Source: Desulfovibrio sp. (lineage in GTDB: Bacteria; Desulfobacterota; Desulfovibrionia; Desulfovibrionales; Desulfovibrionaceae). From it: 50,335 nt of DNA. Below, one piece after another: positions 44,361-50,335 of the stretch. Positions within the stretch are counted from its first letter, which is position 1, and every line of letters starts with the position of its first letter. The position numbers and the translations under genes were made by a program. The notes beneath the pieces are model-generated. The model did no database searches and was not told where the DNA came from. It saw only the letters and a program-made list of their open reading frames with translations. The stretch is taken from assembly GCA_017528345.1 (NCBI GenBank), contig JAFXOX010000045.1:1-50335 (forward strand), in the 5' to 3' direction.

Positions 44361-44753
44361 CTACTGGATATCAAAACTCCTCACCTCAATCTTGGTGCGT
44401 TCCATAACTTCCTTGTCAACCTCGCCGTAAATGCGAATCGTGGTTTGGGGGGTAACGGTACGCCCCATAAAAAGCTTGTCGTCGATGTCTACAATGATTT
44501 CTCCTGTTGCGTCACGGAAGAGGTAATGTTCATGATCTCCACCTGTCCGGCTGACAATATGGCCAGTCAGGACAACAGGCGTCTCATCCCAAGCTGATTT
44601 GGCCTGTGCCACAGTCGTCACGCCACCTTGTCCGCCAGGTCCTTGAAAACCGCCAGCCCCACCACCAGAGCCTCCCCCCTGAAAACCGCCGGGAGCGGCC
44701 AAAACAGGAGAGGCCAACATCAGAGCCAAAAAGAATGCCAACACAATGCGCAT
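44361..44753 (-). CDS. YgiW/BOF-type periplasmic OB-fold protein
   Basis: A 130-residue exported protein. The signal peptide MRIVLAFFLALMLASPVLA leads into an unusual Gly/Gln-rich linker (about 20-44; GGFQGGG and GPGGQGG) and then an OB-fold with VVLTGHIVSR, YLFRDATGEIIVDIDDKLF and VTPQTTIRIYGEVDKE, the pattern of the bacterial OB-fold (BOF) family. YgiW-type members are linked to oxidative and metal stress tolerance, but the biochemical role is not settled. Start ATG 44753 is set by GGGAGG a few bases upstream. Confidence 0.88.
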   Translation of the reverse strand: MRIVLAFFLALMLASPVLAAPGGFQGGGSGGGAGGFQGPGGQGGVTTVAQAKSAWDETPVVLTGHIVSRTGGDHEHYLFRDATGEIIVDIDDKLFMGRTVTPQTTIRIYGEVDKEVMERTKIEVRSFDIQ

Positions 44754-45313
44754 GGGTTCCTCCCATAGTTGCATGTCAAAGACAGAAAGGCCAATGGTCA
44801 AAGGTCTGCACCAGAAAAAACAATCATGCTTTACCATGCCGCGATTTTCTGGTGCCAATTTGCCTGTCACTCTTGGCAGCAGAGGCACAATCAGGCTATA
44901 CAAAGGAATTTTCGTTGATTTTGTCCGTCTTGTCCAGACTGATTTCATAAGGCTCAATCTTATGTGTGTGCCCCTTCAAGGCAGCTCAACGACACCTGGG
45001 TCTTGTGCGGCAGAGGTGACTGTGAATGGAAACACGCTTCAGCCTGCGCATAGCGTTCTGAATCCAAGGAAGGGATGAAGCCAGTTCAGCACCTGGACAT
45101 AAGGAATTGACTAGAGCCCTACCGCTCATGGCCGTGCTCTTTGAACATATAAGTAGGCTTTCGGCTCTTGAAGGTGCCGTGCACTTCCTTTTTCTCGGTA
45201 CACACGTTTTTCTCTGCATTTTGCAGAATATTCCATGGTAAACGCTATTTGCGTAATTTTTTAACAAATACTCTCTTCCAAGGATAATGTACGATTACCG
45301 TGATGCTGCTAAG
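44754..45313. other. Intergenic region, no gene recognised
   Basis: About 560 bases. A minus-strand stretch near 45130-45210 reads HGTFKSRKPTYMFKEHGHER in one frame, which might be the relic of a small gene, but it has no clear start and I could not assign it. Becomes AT-rich towards 45.3 kb. Confidence 0.4.
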
Positions 45314-46652
45314 CTACAACAACCCGGCCATATATAATGGAAGATATACAATACCATCCCTTACCATTATGTCTTTAGTATATAATACAAACTTATCACC
45401 AAGCTTATTACTAAACTTTTTATTAAACCTGTCAAAAGATGTATGATTTTTATAATCTGAAGATTTCACTTCAATAGGAGATATTTTTCTACCTTGACGT
45501 ATCAAAAAATCAATTTCAATATTTTCATGATATTCTTGACTAGATCTTATCGAATAAAAAAACAATCTATGCCCATGAGTTCGCAACATTTGTGCGACAA
45601 CATTTTTCATCAACATGCCTTCATTAATACCAATTTTATTTAGTAATATATCTCTATACAACGTATTATTCAAAAAGTCATCATCTTGAAACGTTAAAGT
45701 AACGAGAAGCCCTGTATCAAAAAAATAAATTTTTTGTGTTGAAAAATATTCACTTAACTTTAAACCGACGTTTTGGTCAGTTGTATTTAAACAAATATTT
45801 ACAAGCATAGCTTCAGATAGCCAAGTAAACGCATCATTATACATTAATTTATCATCATTATTTGTAAATGAAGAAATTATATACTTTTTTTTGAGATAAT
45901 TGACCAGGTATTCTATCAAATAGTGAAAAAACCTGACTTTCGTATCCTTGTGCGAACTTTACGACATCATCATGATAAAGCTGGAGAATACGACGTTTAA
46001 GAGCGTCTGCTGATTCAAAGTTATAATTTTCAGAAAAATCATTAACTACTTGAGGCATACCACCAATAAGCAAATATTTTCTAAATGACTTCATAATTGT
46101 TTGGTACAGAACTTCACCCAATGGTTTTTTCTTGGTATAAAACTCTTGTAATATTGGGTATGTCTCACAATCACCAAATGCTTGTAAAAATTCTTCAAAG
46201 TCAAGAGGATATAATTTTAAACGTTCTTCTTCAGAAGGTATTAAAATATTTTCAACATTTTTTCTTAACGTTATTAATGATCCAGTTTCTAAATAATCAT
46301 AACGACCATCAGCGACTAAATATTTAATAAGCTGTCTTGCTTTTGGACAAAGCTGCACTTCATCAAACACAATACACGATTCTCTGGGATAAAGCCGGAC
46401 TTTATAAAAAAGCGAAAGGGCTTGAAAAAGGGTATCAAAATCATCACTTTCCGACGCAAAAAGGTCATGAATCTCTTGAGGAGCCTTGGCAAAGTCGATA
46501 ATCAAGGCTGATTTATATTCGGTTTTGGCAAACTTTTCCGCAAGATAGGTCTTTCCCACGCGCCGTGCGCCTTCTATAAGCAACGCGCTTTTGCCAAGCT
46601 CCTTGCGTTTCCACGCGAGGAGCTTGTGATAGGCTTTGCGAGCTATATCCAT
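45314..46652 (-). pseudogene. Frameshifted DUF4143-type AAA ATPase
   Basis: The 5' frame (46652-45858) is the AAA_14 ATPase part: Walker A EGARRVGKT, Walker B CIVFDEVQLCP, LIKYLVADGRYDYLETGS and LYPLDFEEFL. It breaks after IPGQLSQKK. The 3' frame (45919-45314) is the DUF4143 domain: YIISSFTNND, IYFFDTGLL, EGMLMKNVVAQML and EIDFLIRQ-KISPIEVKSS, which is nuclease-like. Removing one A from the A8 run on the minus strand (about 45889-45896) joins them. Such ATPases are widespread, often multicopy and of unknown function. A single slip at a homopolymer could be reversible. AT-rich and probably acquired. Confidence 0.88.
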
Positions 46653-46955
46653 TCTCTATGCCTCACGAGCTTAGTATTCCTCAAATGCCAAGCGACTCAA
46701 AAGCTGGCTTTTCCCTTGGAAAGGCACGCTTTCTTCTGGATTTCCATGGCTTTCACGCATTTTCTCAGACCTGTGCAGGGACTTTCACAGGCACCAATCC
46801 CCATCACAAACGCGCCTGCGATCTTCTGACAAACAGCATTGACATATTGAAAGCAGCGATCAGGGAAGCATTGCGCAGGCTTCTGTCAAACGTAGTCCAA
46901 ATGATGGTATCTGCAGGCTCGGCATTTGCCACGCTTCTCAGCAAAGGCGAGTGTG
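46653..46955. other. Intergenic region, nothing recognised
   Basis: Some 300 bases of normal GC between two minus-strand genes. No conserved reading frame, hairpin with T-run or operator was seen. Confidence 0.4.
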
Positions 46956-48647
46956 TCACTCAAGAGCAGAACATATGGTGTTCTTGTCTTGGCCAGCATT
47001 GTCAATGGGGCTGACTATTGCGTTGGAAGCGTTGCGCGCTTGCAAAAGCTGGGCATAGCCAATAAAGGCCGACACAAAATGCTGCACATCGTCGATGCGC
47101 ACGCGAAAGGCGTGATGTCGGATGAAAAAGCTGTCCACGATACGCGCAGGCTTTTGAAAGAACATGGCAAGTTCTGGCCAGAAATGAGCATTGAGCAGAA
47201 GTTCTGCACGGCTATGCATTGCCTCATCAAAAGCTGTGCGGTCAAGAGATGCCAAGAGCCTGGGACCAAAAGAGAGACGCTCAAGACGACTGAGCATGGC
47301 CTGCGCAGCCAGCATAAGTTCAAGAAGCGTGGGATAGGCCGTCTCCCGTTTTTTGACAAAATCGAGATAGCCCTGAATATTGCCAATGCCAAAGAGGAAG
47401 TACTGTTCTTCTGGCACAACACGCGTGATCTCGTTGACCGCATACGAGAGCCAGTGGTCGTGATGCCGCCAGTGTTCACTGGCAATAAAATGTGCAAAGG
47501 CTTTTTTAGCGGCTGTCAGGAGCCATTCTTCCTGTGTCAGACGATAGAGCTTGAGTAAACCGAAAACCGCTTCGCCGTCGTAGTAGACAATGCGCATGCG
47601 CTCCTTGAGGGAAAAATCACGGCTTGCGAGCACATGGACAAAACTGCCATCCTCTTCCTGCATGGAGACAATGCCGCGCGCAAGGCTACGCATCAGTGTC
47701 AGGTATTTCTTGTTGTGGATGAGCTCCGTATAGAGACTGAGCATGATCAACGCGCAGCCATTACTCCCAAGTTTGAGCTCACCGCTCTCCACGTCCTCAA
47801 AATAGCTGCAGTCTTTGTTTTGCCGCAAAAAATGCTGCACACAGTACTCTGTGGCGCGCACGATAGCCTGTCGTGTCTCATCCTCCCGAAAAGCCTGGTA
47901 GGCACAGAGCATGGACCAGATAGTACTGATATGGCGAAGCGTATTATAGGTGGGAATGGGTCTGTCAAAACAGGCAAAGCAGCCATAGTCAAAGCGGCCA
48001 TCTGCCTTGCACTGGCGGGAAAGGTAGCGTGAAGCTCTTTTTGCACAATCGAGAAAAAGTTCAGGACTGTGCTGCGCAAGATGCCTGCGCCCCTGGGCAA
48101 GCTTCTGTTCTGACAAAAGGTGCACGCTGCTTTCTGTCGCAAAAGCTCCGCCAAGGGTAAGCAGGGCAACAGGACTCTCCAATGCCAAATCCGGCCAGTT
48201 GCGCTGAAAATGTTTTTGCATGTAGCTGTCACAATGTTTGCGATTCAGGCAACCGCGGGGATTATCACCGGCCTTGTAAAGCAGGGCATTAGCATTGATT
48301 TCCATTTCACTCAGGGCAAGCGCTCCAAACTGATCAAGGATGAGACCAAAACGGAAATAATTGCGCCTTGTCTTCTCGACTTTTTGAAGAAATTCAGCGT
48401 AGGTCACTGTTTTTCGGCTCACTTCCCAATCAGCACGCAGAATAAGGGGCTTTTTGCCACACATACGCTCAGCGAGCGCTTCAAAGGCACAATTCCAGGC
48501 TGTTTCAGCCGGAAGATTGACAGCATGACAGGTCACGGCCCGCCGTGTGAAATCACTGGCCGATAGGAAGAGCGTACGTATGTGGGCCGGTGCCCGGCTG
48601 AGAAAAATCGGTTTCAGCGATGCCTCAAGCAATGACAGAATATTCAC
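46956..48647 (-). CDS. Hypothetical protein with helical toroid-like region
   Basis: A 563-residue protein I cannot assign to a named family. From about residue 200 it shows repeated helical-pair patterns with Gly-rich turns (KADGRFDYGCF, IPTYNTLRHISTIWSML, YFEDVESGELKLGSNGCALI, EEDGSFVHVL, YYDGEAVFGLLKLY, HDHWLSYAVNEI) as in alpha/alpha-toroid proteins such as six-hairpin glycosidases or terpene-cyclase-like folds. The N-terminal 200 residues are a separate region. No signal peptide is evident. The start is GTG 48647 behind AAGGA. Monocistronic. Possible roles in polysaccharide or cell-wall metabolism are only a guess from the fold pattern. Confidence 0.75.
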   Translation of the reverse strand: MNILSLLEASLKPIFLSRAPAHIRTLFLSASDFTRRAVTCHAVNLPAETAWNCAFEALAERMCGKKPLILRADWEVSRKTVTYAEFLQKVEKTRRNYFRFGLILDQFGALALSEMEINANALLYKAGDNPRGCLNRKHCDSYMQKHFQRNWPDLALESPVALLTLGGAFATESSVHLLSEQKLAQGRRHLAQHSPELFLDCAKRASRYLSRQCKADGRFDYGCFACFDRPIPTYNTLRHISTIWSMLCAYQAFREDETRQAIVRATEYCVQHFLRQNKDCSYFEDVESGELKLGSNGCALIMLSLYTELIHNKKYLTLMRSLARGIVSMQEEDGSFVHVLASRDFSLKERMRIVYYDGEAVFGLLKLYRLTQEEWLLTAAKKAFAHFIASEHWRHHDHWLSYAVNEITRVVPEEQYFLFGIGNIQGYLDFVKKRETAYPTLLELMLAAQAMLSRLERLSFGPRLLASLDRTAFDEAMHSRAELLLNAHFWPELAMFFQKPARIVDSFFIRHHAFRVRIDDVQHFVSAFIGYAQLLQARNASNAIVSPIDNAGQDKNTICSALE

Positions 48648-48930
48648 GCCAAATCCTTAGGGTACAGAGCTCATGGGAAAAGTGTGGCTTTTCATACGAC
48701 CTTGTATTGACAGAAAGCCATGAGGTATTATCATTAACTCCAACTCGTTTTCTGTTCACAAAACCGACTACAGATCGAGTTTTCCACGCAAATCAGACAC
48801 AAGAAGTCCTAAGTCGGAGCAATGCTTGTCTAAGCATTCATGATTCAATGAATATTATTTCCATGTTGTGATTTTGTGCCGAATGCGCAGATTTACACAT
48901 AGAGCTTGTGAACAAAACAAGGGGTATCTT
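48648..48930. other. Divergent promoter region
   Basis: A short gene-free stretch between the helical-toroid gene and the NifX-like gene. It must contain both promoters; none is obvious. Confidence 0.4.
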
Positions 48931-49308
48931 ATGGCAACAACAGTTCTTGCAATTCCCTCCAATCTCCCCGGCGGTCTTGATGCTGAAAGATCAGGCCATT
49001 TCGGGCATTGTGAAATCTACACCATCGTAAAACTCGAGGGCAAGGAAATCAAGGAAGTCACGACCCTTGAGCCCATGCCCCACACCGAAGGCGGCTGCTT
49101 GATGGCTGTCCAGCATCTGGCCACCCACGGGGTGACAGAACTTATTGCCGGCGGTATGGGCATGCGTCCGCTGATGGGGTTCAATGAGAGTGGCATCAAG
49201 GTGTTTTACTGCCCGGCCGACGGCCCTGTGCGTCACGCGGTGAGTGCCTATCTTGAAGATAAGCTTCCCGTTTTTTCGCCTGACAATACCTGCCAGCACC
49301 ACCATTAA
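48931..49308 (+). CDS. NifX/NifB-type dinitrogenase Fe-Mo cofactor family protein
   Basis: A 125-residue single-domain protein: LAIPSNLPGGLDAERSGHFG, then FTIV-like strands, HTEGGCLMAVQHLATHGVTE, LIAGGMGMRPLMGF and a Cys/His tail CQHHH. Stand-alone members of this family (MTH1175-like) are common in sulfate reducers and methanogens and bind iron or mixed-metal clusters; a nitrogenase role is not implied because no nif genes are present. AAGGGG lies before the ATG at 48931; an upstream in-frame ATG at 48868 lacks a ribosome site. Ends at a good terminator. Confidence 0.9.
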   Translation: MATTVLAIPSNLPGGLDAERSGHFGHCEIYTIVKLEGKEIKEVTTLEPMPHTEGGCLMAVQHLATHGVTELIAGGMGMRPLMGFNESGIKVFYCPADGPVRHAVSAYLEDKLPVFSPDNTCQHHH

Positions 49309-49398
49309 CAAAGCAGCTGAGGCACAAAACAGCCTCAAAGCTTCTCTTTGTACTGCTTACGAGGACGACATAACCTGCGTCCACGGACAGTCATTCTC

Positions 49399-49424
49399 GC
49401 TCCCAAGAAATTGGGAGCTTTTTT
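49399..49424 (+). terminator. Rho-independent terminator of the NifX-like gene
   Basis: GCTCCCAA (49399-49406) pairs with TTGGGAGC (49411-49418) around GAAA, followed by six T. Confidence 0.92.
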
Positions 49425-49556
49425 ATTTCTATATTATTTATATTTGAACTAGAAGCTATACATCAAAATATTACCTATTTTTGCTAGCTATTTTCCGATA
49501 TCTATAAAGGCGTATGTACGTAAAAGCTGATCTAAAAAGCTCTTTCTTACATAACA

Positions 49557-49578
49557 AAAGGCCTCATACGAGGCCTTT
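49557..49578 (-). terminator. Rho-independent terminator of the small hypothetical gene
   Basis: AAAGGCCTC (49557-49565) and GAGGCCTTT (49570-49578) form a perfect 9-bp stem with a 4-base loop. On the minus strand a short T-run follows, placing it about 40 bases after the stop of the gene at 49617. Confidence 0.85.
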
Positions 49579-49616
49579 AGGCGTGCTGCAACTGGCAGAG
49601 CATAGACAATATTTTC

Positions 49617-50069
49617 TTAGCGCAAGCCCAGATTATCCCAGAACATGGAACAATCAAAGCTTGAACTGAGATCAATCATCTTCTGCTCATCGACTTCTAT
49701 TCTTTTTACGAGGTCAATAACTCGCTGGCGATAGGTTTTTAACGTGGCGGCATGGCGTGGCGTTTTGCCGTCAAGAGCAGCTAAGGGGTGATCTAACATT
49801 GAGGTATAGACGCTTCTTCTAGCGTTCAGAAGCTCGCTAAGGAGATCTTCTGTGCCTGTTTTTTTCGCAGTTGAAGAAATGTGCGACTTTACGAGAGCTG
49901 GATTCTGGAAACCCATTTCTGTTGAGCGCGTGCGAAATGTAAGGAGATCTGTTGGAATATCTTTGACCTGGATCCGTGAGCTAATAATCAACGAAAGTAT
50001 AAACGAAGTCTCGTAAATATTATTAATCATTGACTTTTTTCGCCGGGTCCTTCCGACCGTTTTTTTCAC
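49617..50069 (-). CDS. Small hypothetical protein with a P-x-A-L-D-G-K-T-P motif
   Basis: About 150 residues from GTG 50069 (GGAAG just upstream) or 137 from ATG 50030. The C-terminal part holds LDHPLAALDGKTPRHAATLK followed by a helix, a motif found in the C-terminal domains of MbcA/ParS-like and SEC-C-associated proteins. No DNA-binding helix-turn-helix is clear in the N-terminus. It might be the end of a once longer gene. AT-rich surroundings up to the window end (50070-50335) contain no recognisable gene. Function unknown. Confidence 0.55.
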   Translation of the reverse strand: MKKTVGRTRRKKSMINNIYETSFILSLIISSRIQVKDIPTDLLTFRTRSTEMGFQNPALVKSHISSTAKKTGTEDLLSELLNARRSVYTSMLDHPLAALDGKTPRHAATLKTYRQRVIDLVKRIEVDEQKMIDLSSSFDCSMFWDNLGLR

Positions 50070-50335
50070 CCGACTTCCAGCTTTTTCGAAATCTTATAAT
50101 TTTGGCTATTACGACTATACTCATGCTTAATTTTTTCCTCGAACATCCGTATAACTTTCGATATTTTGAAAAACATTTTTTGACACATACGATGCTGATA
50201 CTTCTTTTTCTTTATAAATTCTGATCCTAATTATTTTTCTATAGCTAAATTAAATTTTTTCATCAATCCAATCTCCTGCATCAGTCAAAAAATTGAATCG
50301 ATATAGATCAAAAAATTCATTTTCTTGTAAAAAAG

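Noticed and set aside
45130..45210. Peptide-like stretch on the minus strand (FKSRKPTYMFKEHGHER)
   Set aside because: Too short, no start, interrupted in frame downstream; could not be tied to any family.
1..50335. CRISPR array, prophage structural genes or complete insertion sequence
   Set aside because: No regularly spaced direct repeats, no capsid, portal, terminase or integrase genes, and no intact transposase were found.

Overview
The window looks like a stretch of chromosome from an anaerobic, probably sulfate-reducing member of the Desulfovibrionaceae or a close relative. This placement is an inference from gene content: a Feo ferrous-iron system, an NifX-like small protein with a His tail, a zinc-regulated Zrg-type locus, an NlpA-type methionine importer, and very many GGDEF/EAL proteins. 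No rRNA gene, tRNA gene or CRISPR array was found. Core genes have moderate GC. Several islands are strongly AT-rich (about 0-2.1 kb, 17.2-20.7 kb, 24.4-25.9 kb, 45.3-46.6 kb, 49.4-50.3 kb), and these hold most of the broken or apparently acquired genes.

Layout. 0-0.6 kb: gene remnants. 0.6-9.5 kb: an EAL phosphodiesterase with an AT-rich front half, a VIT/von Willebrand A protein, two tandem DUF697-type GTPases, and a PAS-PAS-GGDEF diguanylate cyclase. 9.7-14.4 kb: an NlpC/P60 lipoprotein, an RdgC-like protein followed by a small (p)ppGpp-hydrolase-like HD protein, a MATE exporter, an Rrf2 regulator and a copper-chaperone-like HMA protein. 14.4-17.1 kb: metNIQ with a candidate promoter and a strong terminator. 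17.2-21.1 kb: decaying accessory genes (a frameshifted methyltransferase, an orphan umuD, a frameshifted nuclease/helicase, and a deoxyribosyltransferase with at least two frameshifts). 21.5-24.4 kb: an EAL protein overlapping a PilZ protein, then a remnant and a complex terminator. 24.5-25.6 kb: an AT-rich glycosyltransferase.

26.0-32.8 kb is a zinc locus: a Zur-like regulator, a DUF3299-ZIP fusion and a LolCDE-type ABC pair in one operon, plus a DUF2796 (ZrgA-like) His-rich periplasmic protein. Both transcription units are preceded by the same 22-bp motif, a candidate Zur operator. An EAL-domain gene lies between them. 33.0-37.8 kb is a signalling operon in the order response regulator-HD-GYP, anchored BMP-type binding protein, hybrid histidine kinase. 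38.4-44.2 kb is feoA-feoB-diguanylate cyclase-EAL protein, apparently one operon behind a Fur-like site. 44.3-50.3 kb holds a YgiW-type OB-fold protein, a frameshifted DUF4143 ATPase, a large helical protein of unknown function, an NifX-like protein and a small hypothetical protein.

The main theme is cyclic-di-GMP: two apparently active GGDEF proteins, four EAL proteins with degenerate GGDEF domains, one HD-GYP regulator and one PilZ protein in 50 kb. Several are physically tied to metal uptake. The second theme is decay by one- or two-base frameshifts, several in or next to A or T runs. This could be true decay, switching by slippage, or sequencing error; raw reads would decide.
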